Shown in pieces: positions 33,791-44,370 of a DNA stretch of 64,000 nucleotides. A model generated the notes under the pieces. That model ran no database searches and had not been told where the DNA came from. It worked only from the letters and a program-made list of their open reading frames with translations. The position numbers and the translations under genes were made by a program. This DNA is from Lineus longissimus (taxonomy: Eukaryota; Nemertea; Pilidiophora; Heteronemertea; Lineidae): contig NC_088310.1 in NCBI RefSeq assembly GCF_910592395.1, forward strand, positions 25,375,491-25,439,490. The letters are read 5' to 3'. The first letter of the stretch is position 1; each line of letters starts with the position of its first letter.

Positions 33791-34993
33791 TTACTTTTTA
33801 CCAGTGATGATGGCATTCAATGTGTTGAAGCCATATCTCTGAGGACATCTGGTGAAGGCCACATCCTTTCCAGTCAACTGTCCATTGACTAAATACTCCT
33901 TGCCTATCTTTTCCTGGGCCCAGCAGATGAGTTTATCATTGTTGGGGATGGGAACACCGGCTGCTAGAGCAACCCCCTTGAATACAATCATACCCATAGG
34001 GATATCCTCTGTAAGGTAACGGTTGCTGAAATCGGGCACGACACCCCCCGCAACTGCTTTCACAGGGTGAACAAGTCCCTTGTAAGACTTGTTAGTAGTG
34101 ATGGCATGAAACAAATCACTGTCATTAACAATGTCCTCTCTGTAATACTCAAGGTACCATTGGTATATATCCTTGACGTCATTCAGGTCAGTGTCGGGGC
34201 AAGCCTTCATGATTGCCTGGGCAACTGCCTTGCACTCATCGCTGCAAATCGTCAGCATGGCTGCCGCTGCCTGATCTATCCCCTGATAAAACAATGGTGC
34301 CTCCGGAACTGGTTTTCCATCCCAGTCCTTCCATCGTCCATGCAAGATAGCCGGATGGACGAAGGAGTAACTCATGATCAACATTTCTAAGAAATGCTTA
34401 GCAAGGCGGAATTTGGGTTCAGCTCCGTGCAGCAACTGTAGAGTGGACAGAGGGTCCACAGTTTTTGCAGTGCCTTTTATCAAAGACGCTGCAAGTACGG
34501 ACTTCGTACCCATTACCTCCACTTTCTTACCAAACTCCTTGATGCGGGTTGCCCAGGGGAGAGTTTCAAAGGACATCATGGAGATTGCAGCTGCTTTGGC
34601 TCCAAGGATGTCCCTACACTGGAACTCAAACCCAGCCTGGCTAGGGAGACCAACAACAAGAGCAGAGTCCTGGATATGTGGCGCCATGGCCTGAAAGTAA
34701 CCCTCGTGTGCAAAAGCTGGTACAGTCAGAATGATGACATCAGCTCCAGTGATCGCAATCTTAGGGTCTTTGGTGACAACATGCGGCTTTGACTTTATCT
34801 CAGTGGTTGTACCATCTTTTTCGGTCACCAGTACAGTGAGGCCACCCGCTTCCTCCATTGCCTTGGTCCAGCGCTCTGCTTCATCAGCAAACAGAGTGAG
34901 GACACGAACCTCCACTCCTTCCCGGGATGCGGAGAGACCGGACAAGGTATGGGCACCATTGCCGCCTCCACACACACAAACTTTGATGGTCAT
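33791..34993 (-). CDS. Opine dehydrogenase, copy 1 (400 aa)
   Basis: NAD(H)-dependent enzyme that reductively condenses pyruvate with an amino acid (arginine, taurine, alanine, glycine and others) to regenerate NAD+ during anoxia in marine invertebrates. The CDS is one uninterrupted exon of 400 codons, the usual length. The N-terminal Rossmann motif is VCVCGGGNGAHTLSGL (residues 5-20). The dinucleotide domain continues to about 195. The C-terminal Octopine_DH domain has the FVHP motif with His213, at the position of the catalytic His212 known from scallop octopine dehydrogenase. Later blocks are NKSYKGLVHPVKAV and NRYLTEDIPMG. An acceptor site (TTTTCAG) 28 bp upstream of the ATG (35022) implies a 5' UTR intron. 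Substrate choice (octopine, tauropine, alanopine or strombine) cannot be read from sequence. Head-to-head with copy 2; 81% identical protein. Confidence 0.93.
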   Translation of the reverse strand: MTIKVCVCGGGNGAHTLSGLSASREGVEVRVLTLFADEAERWTKAMEEAGGLTVLVTEKDGTTTEIKSKPHVVTKDPKIAITGADVIILTVPAFAHEGYFQAMAPHIQDSALVVGLPSQAGFEFQCRDILGAKAAAISMMSFETLPWATRIKEFGKKVEVMGTKSVLAASLIKGTAKTVDPLSTLQLLHGAEPKFRLAKHFLEMLIMSYSFVHPAILHGRWKDWDGKPVPEAPLFYQGIDQAAAAMLTICSDECKAVAQAIMKACPDTDLNDVKDIYQWYLEYYREDIVNDSDLFHAITTNKSYKGLVHPVKAVAGGVVPDFSNRYLTEDIPMGMIVFKGVALAAGVPIPNNDKLICWAQEKIGKEYLVNGQLTGKDVAFTRCPQRYGFNTLNAIITGKK

Positions 34994-36486
34994 CTTCTGA
35001 GTGGGTTATGCGCCTGGACACCTGAAAAGAGACAGAAGTAGGGGGCTCAAAGTTAGTAGATTTAAAAGACAATTTTCTAAGTGACAGTTACCAGAAGCAT
35101 AGCACATGTTTGAATTGTGAATTTGTCCCGTTTTTTAATCAACATAATCAAAAAATTGACCACCATTTGCGCCCTCCAGGAGTAGGAGTAGGTATTTTTT
35201 TAACCTTTTTAGCAAATCAATGTACGGTATGTTTTCAGTGATGAATTTTTGTGCAGTGGTACATTACAATTATAACACGAAGTACCCCACAGCTGGTATT
35301 TTCAAGGTTAAACAGAGAAAAATGCAATATCACAAAGGTGAAGGTGAATCTGCTTTGCCAAGGTTTGTAGCTATCGCTCTAAATGAAATCTAATAGGCCT
35401 ACCAGCTGTTCAGCTCTGACATGTCTGAGAATGTGAAACACAGGTATATTTTGACTTTTGTTCTGTCTTAGTCTTGCCTGGTTCAAGGAAACCTGAATGG
35501 TTTGCTTCATTCACTTGGACTTATCCTGAATACTGGAGTACAGTCACAACGAGACCGAAATGAGACAGTCACAACCAGTCCCTTTGGTACTGGAGAAGAC
35601 ATGTCACCATCTAAGACAGAGTGATTAAGGAGGGCAAATTAAAAACCCCAGGACATCCAATCCTGTCTGTCTGCTAGTAATGTGACATGCCCATTGAAGA
35701 AAGTGATTTAATTGGCCCGACATAATCCGGTAAAATTTAAGCACGCACAAGCTGTGTGACGTAACCAGTCCCGGACTTTGGGGTGGGGCCACCACACCGT
35801 GTGGACTAAGAAGATACACTGTTGCCTTCTTCTCGGCTGCACAAGAACTGACTGGATGCAAATGATGCAGACTAAGGGGTTCATCAATTAATTCACTCTT
35901 GGCACACATATTCCGCCCATATCCTCACCAGTTCAGTAATAAAACGGCAAAAAACAGATCACAAATTCCACCTTCGAGTCTCCTTGACTTGGACAAATCC
36001 CTAGCGGCAATTTGTCGAACCAAATTCCTTTGAGGAACCGAATTCTTTTGAGGAGGAAGTGACTTTTTGGCAAAATCAATACTTATCCCCTTTGCTGTGG
36101 GGTACTGGTGAGTGTAATCTGTGGTGCTCATATTAAGAAGGGTTAGTTTGATATGCTCCATCATATGGTGTTGTTGTAAACTGGTATCATTGTTTAGAGC
36201 TACTTAAAACTACTAAATTAGATGCAAATTTTCATCTTGGCGTCTATAGGCTGTCCCAAAAAAATATCCAAGATTTTACTTTGGGATCATATTGCTTGCA
36301 TTGACCATGGTACGCTATAACGGAGGCAGTTAGGTAAACATCTTTACAAAAACACAGCTTGTAGTTAAATGTCTTTCTCAAGGACTCAAAACAGACGGGA
36401 AGCATTCATCTTTTTTTAGTTCTGTTCAATAGTTCATGCTAGTCATAATTTCTCATTACAGATTTCTGCTCCAAAGTAGCCAGGAG
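34994..36486. promoter_or_regulatory. Shared upstream region of the two opine dehydrogenases
   Basis: About 1.5 kb between the two divergent ATGs. Each gene has a consistent 3' splice site just before its ATG: minus copy at 35022 (5' UTR exon 34994-35021), plus copy at 36461 (5' UTR exon 36462-36486). The first exons and promoters therefore lie in this interval or beyond it. I could not identify the donor exons or a TATA box. Confidence 0.45.
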
Positions 36487-37689
36487 ATGTCCCTCAAAGT
36501 GTGTGTGTGTGGAGGCGGTAATGGTGCCCATACCTTGTCCGGCCTGTCCGCATCCCGGGAAGGAGTGGAGGTTCGTGTCCTCACTCTGTTCGCTGATGAA
36601 GCAGAGCGCTGGACCAAGGCAATGGAGGAAGTGGGTGGCCTCACTGTACTGGTGACCGAAAAAGATGGTACAACCACTGAGATAAAGTCAAAGCCGCATA
36701 TTGTCACCAAAGACCCTAAGATTGCGGTCACTGGAGCTGATGTCATCATTCTGACTGTACCAGCTTTCGCTCATGAGGGGTACTTCAAGGCCATGGTACC
36801 CTACATACAGGACTCTGCTCTCCTGGTTGGCTTGCCTGGACAAGCTGGCTTCGAGTTTCAATGTAGGGACATTCTTGGCACCAAGGCTGCAGCTATTTCT
36901 ATCCTGACATTTGAAACACTTCCTTGGGCTTGCAGGATCAAGGAGTTCGGTAAAGTAGTCGAAGTCCTTGGGACAAAGGCAGTAATTGCGGCAGCTTTGG
37001 TCAAAGGAACTGCAGAAACAAAGGATCCGCTATCCACTCTCCAAATGTTGCTTGGTGCAGAGCCAAAGTTGCGTCTCGCTAAACATTTCTTGGAGATGTT
37101 GATAATGAATCACTCGTTTATCCATCCATGTATCATGAACGGTGAATGGAAGAACTGGGATGGGAAACCTGTTGCTCAGCCTCCGTTGTTTTACCAAGGG
37201 ATCTCCAAAGAGGTCGCTAATATGCTAATGAGTTGCAGCGACGAATGTGAGGCCGTAGCAAAAGCGATCATGGCCGCCTCGCCGAAGGATGACCTTAGCG
37301 ACGTCAAGAGTATCTACCAGTGGTACTGTGAATATTACGGGGAGGACATTGTCGACAATCGTGATCAGTATCACTGTATGAGGACAAATAAATCCTACAA
37401 GGGACTTGTACACCCTACCAAGGCAGTTGAAGGTGGATTCGTCCCCGACTTCACCAACCGTTACCTTACCGAAGATGTCCCAATGGGTGTGGTCGTCTTC
37501 AAAGGCCTTGCTTTAGCTGCTGGGGTCCCAACTCCTAACCACGATAAACTCATCTACTGGGCCCAGGAAAAGATAGGTAAAGAGTATTTGGTCAATGGAC
37601 AGCTGACTGGAAAGGATGTGGCATCTACGAGATGTCCTCAGAGATATGGCTTCAATACTTTGAGTGCTATTCTGACTGGGAAAAATTAG
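36487..37689 (+). CDS. Opine dehydrogenase, copy 2 (400 aa)
   Basis: Same family and reaction class as copy 1, also a single 400-codon coding exon. The start MSLKVCVCGGGNGAHTLSGL aligns exactly with copy 1; the ATG at 36487 is preferred over the in-frame ATG at 36436, which lies upstream of the splice acceptor (ttacag at 36456-36461). Catalytic-type His213 is kept (FIHP), as are the glycine-rich NAD loop and NKSYKGLVHPTKAV. By my count 77 of 400 residues differ from copy 1. Differences are few at both ends (5 in residues 1-100, 6 in 351-400) and dense in the substrate-side middle (36 in 201-300), including Tyr209 to His next to the catalytic region. Different substrate preference is a reasonable inference. 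Confidence 0.93.
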   Translation: MSLKVCVCGGGNGAHTLSGLSASREGVEVRVLTLFADEAERWTKAMEEVGGLTVLVTEKDGTTTEIKSKPHIVTKDPKIAVTGADVIILTVPAFAHEGYFKAMVPYIQDSALLVGLPGQAGFEFQCRDILGTKAAAISILTFETLPWACRIKEFGKVVEVLGTKAVIAAALVKGTAETKDPLSTLQMLLGAEPKLRLAKHFLEMLIMNHSFIHPCIMNGEWKNWDGKPVAQPPLFYQGISKEVANMLMSCSDECEAVAKAIMAASPKDDLSDVKSIYQWYCEYYGEDIVDNRDQYHCMRTNKSYKGLVHPTKAVEGGFVPDFTNRYLTEDVPMGVVVFKGLALAAGVPTPNHDKLIYWAQEKIGKEYLVNGQLTGKDVASTRCPQRYGFNTLSAILTGKN

Positions 37690-39350
37690 TTACAGCGTAG
37701 TGTTAAAAATGCATGTAGGGTAATATTAGCTCTGATCAAAACAGATACTGAGCTTGCTCTTTGTTTCTGCTTGGCAGTGGAACGGATAGAAAACAATTAA
37801 ATCAAAATTTATTCTGTTAAACTTGGGTCGTTTTTCAATCTTCCATGCCACCCAAAGACAAATAAGAATATGTAGAAGTCTGCAGTTTGTTTCGCTTTCA
37901 TCAATATTGTGTTTAATCGGGTTGCCATGGTTACTTTCCTTGATCAAATTGAGGCTCCGCTGTTGCCCTTGTCCAATATTTACATCTGTCACTAATGATT
38001 GATGACCCTGGTCTTGAGTGAAAAGGTAATGAAAAAGATTTTTTGACAACTTTCATCTTATTTGAGGAAACTAATATTTTTGTCAAATCGTGATGTAACC
38101 ATGTCAGAGTATTTGAAGTTAAGTTATTTTTGCTGTTTATATCAATTGCAATGAAATTACAATGTCAAAGTTTGCAGTCCTTGTCATTTGAAGTTTGCTT
38201 CTTTTTGCTTTGATATCAATCACAGGGCTTGAAATCGTGACAACTCCTCAATATGAATTTGTACCATTTCGAATAACTTGTAATTGATTTCTTCCCTCAA
38301 AGTTATAACTTTGTTGATTGGACGAAATGTGCTTTGCAAGTCTAGATTTGCATTACATTTAGGGAGGTTATATGCAAAAGATGATTATCGCAAAATTCTA
38401 GTTCTCTTCCTTTAAAAAAAGCTAAATGTGAATGTTTTCTTCAGCATTTTGTTGTTTCTGTTGTTATCTGTTATGTAAGTGGACATGAAGGTCTCGTTTG
38501 TTGTAACATTCTGGTTATTTAAATATCAGGTCGTTTAGCCGTTCTGAGTTCAGAGCAGATGATACCAATGAAACTGCTCAGGGTTTAAAATACTGTTTGC
38601 TGATGCAGCCATATTTTCAATTTCTTTCTGTGCCATAATCTGTAACCTGTTCATGTTTTGTTTTTGAGAGTTTTCTTTTTACCATTAGTTAGGATAACAA
38701 AAGATATATAAAGCTGTGTTTCAGTTCCCTAAAAAGAACTTTAGCACCAATGAACTTGCCAAAGATTTGCTAAAGTAAAGATTTTCATCTGATAAGGGGT
38801 CAGAGTTAGCGTGGTATGGACCATCCTCAGCAGTTGATTATTGGTTTTGTTCCGTTGCCATAGTTACTAGATCAAAGAATCCAAATGTCACCCATCTAAT
38901 GATTGATGACCCAATTTCATGAATGACAATGGAATATTTCAAATATTTGAATTATTCAACAAAGTCATCATTTTGTCAAATAAATGTTAGAAACCATGTC
39001 AGAGACGCTATGCTATGTCATGTTTTGATTGCATATTTTGAAATGTAAAAATTGAAATGTCATGGAGTATCTGCGTCTATATTTGAACTTTCTCCTGACG
39101 TTGATTTCCTTTTAAGTTTGACTTCTGGTGCTGAAAAGGTTGACGTGGTGTTAAATCTCGATTTATCATTTTGTGGAATGACTGAGCGCTCTTGTCAGGT
39201 TGTGTGAATGTTTTTTTACACCCTGTATATGTAGGTATACTATATGCCTTATAGCTAGGTATGTTTTTAAACTGATTATTTATACTCTTGTTTGTAGTGC
39301 GAGTAGAAGAAATATTTTTTTATAATAGATTAAAGATTGCTTTGATGATG
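37690..39350 (+). other. 3' region of opine dehydrogenase copy 2, with internal diverged duplication
   Basis: No credible ORF. Candidate poly(A) signals are AATAAA at 38979-38984 and ATTAAA at 39329-39334. Two segments, about 37915-38190 and 38845-39080, share ordered blocks: 'gttgccat(g/a)gttact', 'taatgattgatgaccc', 'tttgtcaaat', 'aaccatgtcagag', 'aaatgtcatgg/aatgtcaaag'. This suggests an old direct duplication. Confidence 0.45.
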
Positions 39351-39789
39351 AGTATATCTATCTTGTTCCTTTTCCTTATTTCATTATTCCAGGAGAGCAA
39401 AGTCCAACATTAATCTTGCTGAATTGAAGAGGAATGATTTTGGGCATTGCCTCATGCCCGCCCCCTTTGCAGTAATCTTCCATCTTAATCAGAATGCCTA
39501 TGCCAAGTAACTCGTCAAGTTACTTGTTGGTCCTTAATCTTTGAAGTTACCCCAGAGAATTCAGTTCAGCTATTGTATCATAGATGGCTTCACTGTTGAC
39601 CCTGAGCTGTATCATTCAGACTATTCAAAAATTTCTACGCTATCACCTTTATTCATAAAAAAGTAGACGAAGTCTCAGATTACGATTTGTCTCTACTTGC
39701 CCCTGATTGACGAGTGAAGGTGATTGTGACATTGTCCTTGGTGTCCTCATGGTGGGTGGGATGCAGTTCTTTGGCAGGAACAGGACAAA

Positions 39790-40915
39790 GAGGTCACAAT
39801 CTAAGCCGTCCTGAGACATCCCTTTGGAAAGGAAGATTGTAAAAGTCTGTCCATTCTGTCAGAAATATGTTGTGACGATGTCTTAAGGCCCTCGAGGCTC
39901 CACAGATCTCGTCCAGAGACATCCAGTTGGCAAGGAAGGTTGTAACAGTCTGTCCATGATCCAACGGTCAGAAATATGTTGTGACGATGTCTTCACGCAC
40001 TCGAGGCTCCACAGATCCCGTCCTGAGACATCCCTTTGGCAAGGAAGATTGTAACAGTCTGTCCATGATCCAACGGTCAGAAATATGTTGTGACGATGTC
40101 TTCACGCACTCGAGGCTCCACAGATCCCGTCCTGAGACATCCCTTTGGCAAGGAAGATTGTAACAGTCTGTCTATTCGGTCAGAAATATGTTGTGACGAT
40201 GTCTTCAGGCCCTCGAAGCTCTACAGATCCCGTCCTGAGACATCCCTTTGGCAAGGAAGATTGTAACAGTCTGTCTATTCGCTCAGAAATATGTTGTGAC
40301 GATGTCTTCACACCTTCGAGGCTCAACAGATCCCGTCCTGAGACATCCCTTTGGCAAGGAAGATTGTAACAGTCTGTCCATGATCCAACGGTCAGAAATA
40401 TGTTGTGACGATGTCTTCACGCACTCGAGGCTCCACAGATCCCGTCCTGAGACATCCCTTTGGCAAGGAAGATTGTAACAGTCTGTCTATTCGGTCAGAA
40501 ATATGTTGTGACGATGTCTTCAGGCCCTCGAGGCTCTACAGATCCCGTCCTGAGACATCCCTTTGGCAAGGAAGATTGTAACAGTCTATCCTTTCGGTCA
40601 GAAATATGTTGTGGCGATGTCTTCACGCACTCGAGGCTCTACAGATCCTTTTCTGAGACATCCCTTCCTGCCAAGAAGGTTGTAAGTCTGTTCATTCGGT
40701 CAGAAATATGTTGCGACGATGTCTTCAGGCACTCGGGGCTCTGCAGATCCCGTCCTGAGACATTCTCTTGGCTAGGAAGATTCCAACAGTCTGTTCAGTC
40801 GGTCACAAATATGTTGTGACGATGTCTTCAGGGCCTCGGGGCTCTGCAGATCCCGTCAGGAGACATTCTCTTGGCAAGGAAGATTATAACAGTCCGTTCA
40901 GTCGGTCAGAAGTTG
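39790..40915. repeat. Satellite array A, 103/109-bp units
   Basis: Head-to-tail units containing 'cggtcagaaatatgttgtga', 'cgatgtcttca', 'ctcgaggctc', 'acagatcccgtcctgagaca' and 'ggcaaggaagattgtaacag'. The phase point cggtca falls at 39965, 40074, 40177, 40280, 40389, 40492 and 40595, giving spacings of 109, 103, 103, 109, 103 and 103. The longer form differs by a 6-bp 'gatcca'-type insertion. Neither length is a multiple that preserves one frame, so ORFs across it are chance. Confidence 0.92.
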
Positions 40916-41395
40916 TGACTTCCTCATCTCTCTCATCATGTTGTCAACACGGTGGAGCAGCCAGGTCTGATTCGGCCTGGCTGTGACTGCCTCATCTCTC
41001 TCACCATGTTGACAACTTGGCAGAGCAGCCAAGACTGATTTGGCCTGGCTGTGACTGTCTCATCTCTCTCACCATATTAACAACTAGGCAGTGCGGCGAA
41101 GACTGATGCCGCCTGGCTGTGACTGTCTCATCTCTCTCACCATATAGACAACTTGGCAGAGCAGCCCAGACTGATTTGGCCTGGCTGTGACTGTCTCTCA
41201 TCTCTTTCACCATGTAGACAACTTGGCAGAGCAGCCGAGACTGATTTGGCCTGGCTGTGATTGTCTCATCTCTCTCGCCATATTAACAACTAGGCAGTGC
41301 GGCGAAGATTGATGCGGCCTGGCTGTGACTGTCTCATCACTCTCATCATGTTGTCAACACGGTGGAGCAGCAGGACTGATTCGGCCTGGTAGTAT
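40916..41395. repeat. Embedded 68-bp tandem array
   Basis: A different unit interrupts array A: 'tgtctcatctctctcaccat' + 'gttgacaacttggcagagca' + 'gactgatttggcctggctg'. The point ctcatctctc falls at 40991, 41059, 41127, 41197, 41265 and 41333: period 68, once 70. About six to seven copies, flanked on both sides by 'tgttgtcaacacggtggagcag'. Confidence 0.9.
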
Positions 41396-43110
41396 GTTGT
41401 GACGATGTCTTCAGGCCCTCGGAGCTCTGCAGATCCTGTCATGAGATATTCACTTGGCTAGGAAGATTGCAACAGTCTGTCCATTTGGTCAGAGATATGT
41501 TGTGACGATGTCTTCAGGCTCTGGATGCTCTCGAAACTCTAAAAGCTCCTTTTCTGAAACATCCCTTTGGCATGGAAGATTGTAACATTCTTTTCAACGG
41601 TCAGAAACATGTTGTGACGATGTCTTCACACCCTCGAGGCTCCACAGATCTCGTCCGGAGACATCCAGTTAGTTGGCAAGGAAGATTGTAACAGTCTGTT
41701 CATTCGGTCAGAAATATGTTGTGACGATGTCTGCAGGCCCTCGAGGCTCTACATGTCCTTTTCTGAGACATCCATTTGGCAAGGAAGATTGTAACGGTCG
41801 TTCATTCAGTCAAAAATATGTTGTGACAATGTCTTAAGGCCCTCGGGCTCTACAGATCCCGTCCTGAGACATCCTCTTGTCAAGGAAGATTACAACAGTC
41901 TGTCCATTTGGGTAGAGATGTGTTGTGACGATGTCGTCAGGCCCTGGAGGCTCTCGAAGCTCTAAAAGCTCCTTTTCTGAGACATCCCTTTGGCAAGGAA
42001 GATTGTAACAGTCTGTCCAACGGTCAGAAACATGTTTGGACGATGTCTTCAGGCCCTCGAGGATCCACAGATCCCGTCCTGAGACAACCAGTTGGCAAAG
42101 AAGTTTGTAACAGTCTGTCCAACGGTCAGAAATATGTTCTGATGATGTCTTCAGGCCGGAGGCTCCACAGATCCCGTCCTGAGACATCCAGTTGGCAAAG
42201 AAGATTGTAACAGTCTGTCCAACGGTCAGAAATATGTTGTGACGATGTCTTCAGGCCGGAGGCTCCACAGATCCCGTCCTGAGACATCCAGTTGGCAAAG
42301 AAGATTGTAACAGTCTGTCCAACGGTCAGAAATATGTTGTGACGATGTCTTCAGGCCGAAGGCTCCACAGATCTCGTCCTGAGACATCCAGTCGGCAAAG
42401 AAGATTATACCAGTCTGTCCAACGGTCAGAAATATGTTGTGACGATGTCTTCACGCCCTCGAGGCTCTACAGATCTCGTCCTGAGACAACCATTTGGCAA
42501 AGAAGATTGTAACAGTCTGTCCATCGGTCAGAAATATGTTGTGACGATGTCTTCAGGCCGGAGGCTCCACAGATCTCGTCCTGAGACATCCAGTTGGCAA
42601 GGAAGATTGTAACAGTCTGTTCATTCGGTCATAAATAGGTTGGGACGATGTGTTCACGCCATCGAGGCTCCACAGATCCCTTCCTATGACATCCAGTTTG
42701 CAATGAAGATTGTAACATTCTGTCCTTTCGGTCAGAAATATGTTGTGATGATGTCTTCAGGCTCTCTGGGCTCAACAAATCCCGTCCTGAGACATCCAGT
42801 TGGCAAGGAAGATTGTAACAGTCTGTCCATTCGGTCAGAGATATGTTGTGACGATGTCTTCAGACACCCAAGGCTCCACAGATCCCGTCCTGAGACATCC
42901 TCTTGGTAATGAAGATTGCAGCAGTCTGTTTAGTCGGTCAGAGATATGTTGTGGCCATGAATTCAGGCTCTCGAGGGGCTACAAGTCCTAGTCTGAGACA
43001 GCCTGTATGGCAAGGACGATTTAATGGTCTGTCTATTTCGGCAGTCAGAAGGTCCATAGCAGGCGCTGCAGATCCCGTCTTGAGACATCCTGTATGGCAT
43101 TACTATTGTC
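41396..43110. repeat. Satellite array A resumed (103-bp family)
   Basis: About 16 further units of the 103-bp family in the original direction. Many have 'ccagttggcaaagaagattg' in place of 'ccctttggcaaggaagattg' and 'ggccggaggctcc' in place of 'ggccctcgaggctcc', so subfamilies are clustered. The block at 42120-42430 has several nearly identical 97-bp units, a recent local expansion. Confidence 0.88.
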
Positions 43111-43129
43111 AATAATAGTATTATTTCTC

Positions 43130-43410
43130 AGAAAAGGATCTGTGGAGCCTCGAGGACGTTAAGACATCGTCACAACATATATCTGACCGAATGGACAGAC
43201 ATACAATTTTCTTTGCCAACTGGATGTCTCAGGACGGGATCTGTGGAGCCTCGAGGGCGTGATGACATCGTCACAACATATTTTTGACCGAATGGAAAGA
43301 CTGTTATAATCTTCTTTGCCAATTGGATGTCTCAGGACGGAACTGTTGAGCCTAGAGGGCCTGAAGATCGTCACAACATACTTCTGACCGAAAGGACAGA
43401 CTGTTACAGT
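43130..43410. repeat. Inverted block of the same satellite
   Basis: Here the units read in the opposite direction: 'ggatctgtggagcctcgagg', 'gacatcgtcacaacatat', 'tctgaccgaatggacagac', 'ggatgtctcaggacgg'. About three units are inverted. The left junction is an AT-rich near-hairpin ('tactattgtcaataatagta', 43101-43120). Confidence 0.9.
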
Positions 43411-44060
43411 CTTCAGGCTCTTGATGCCCCACATATCCCGTCTTGAGACATCCTGTATGGCAATAAGAAAGATTGCAACAGTCTGTCCATTTGGTCAGAG
43501 GGATGTTGTGACGATGTCTCACGCCCTCGAGGCTCTACGTGATCTGTTTCTGTGTGGAACGAGGATTGGGGACAAAACGGCTGAGCTGCAATAGATCAAT
43601 TTCTAAGACATTCTGTATGGCAACGACAATTGAAACAGTCTGTCCATTTCGTCAGTCGGATATAAGCTGTGACGATGTCTTCAAGCTATCGAGGCTCTAC
43701 TGCGAGATCCTTTTCTGAGACATCCTGTATGGCAACAGTTGGTCCTTTTCGTCAGTCAGAGATAGGTTGTGACGAAGTCCATAGCTGGCATTCAGATAGG
43801 TTGTGACGATGTCTTCAGGCTCTCAAGGCTCTACTGCGAGATCCTTTTCTCAGACATCCTGTATGGCAACAGTTTGTCCTTTTCGTCAGTCAGAGATAGG
43901 TTGTGACGAAGTCTATAGCTGGCATTCAGATAGGTTGTCACGATGTCTTCAGGCTCTCGAGAATCTACTGTGAGATCCTTTTCTGAGACATCCTGTATGG
44001 CAACAACGATTGCAATGGTCTGTCCATGTGGTCAGAGATAGGTTGTGACGATGTCTTCAG
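43411..44060. repeat. Diverged satellite end with 134-bp higher-order unit
   Basis: Original direction again, but units carry 'catcctgtatggcaac' and an extra piece 'agtctatagctggcattcagataggttgt'. The point ggcaac recurs at 43731, 43865 and 43999, a period of 134 bp. The array fades after 44060. Confidence 0.85.
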
Positions 44061-44364
44061 AGAACATGCCTTCGACTGTCTGCGACACATTTCCTCCAAG
44101 CTTAAGGACAGGGTTCCATGCCTACCAATATTGGGGCCTTTTGGTGAAGGTTCTTTTTTACGGTATACTTGAAGACAAGCCCAACCATTAGCAAGGGACA
44201 GGTCAAGTGGTCACATCCTATATAGTAGTATTAGGAGGAAGGACAAACATCCTGACGATCCTCATGGGACATAATTAGTCACATTTTTTACTGTTTACTG
44301 CAGAATGTGTCAAAAATTGAAGCAAAGATTCACATCATTATTCAAGTGACTGAACAACAATAAT
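44061..44364. other. Unique sequence between satellite and Meis 3' end
   Basis: About 300 bp with no ORF or repeat recognised. Confidence 0.4.
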
Positions 44365-44370
44365 TTTATT
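44365..44370 (-). terminator. Candidate distal poly(A) signal for Meis (AATAAA, minus strand)
   Basis: TTTATT on the plus strand in an AT-rich context next to the satellite. It would end a 3' UTR of about 7.3 kb; closer signals may be used instead. Confidence 0.25.

Noticed and set aside
36436-36486. Upstream ATG of opine dehydrogenase copy 2 (417 aa)
   Set aside because: It lies before a good splice acceptor, and copy 1 aligns from MTIKV/MSLKV, not earlier.
39981-43434. Chain of ORFs encoding ICCDDVF / RSRPETSLWQG-type repeated peptides, which could look like a repeat protein family
   Set aside because: They run through the 103/109-bp satellite in both directions. Neither 103 nor 109 is a multiple of 3, so the frame shifts each unit; there is no splice pattern or start context.
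39790-44060. Possible CRISPR-like array
   Set aside because: Units are head-to-tail repeats without unique spacers, in a genome with spliced eukaryotic genes.
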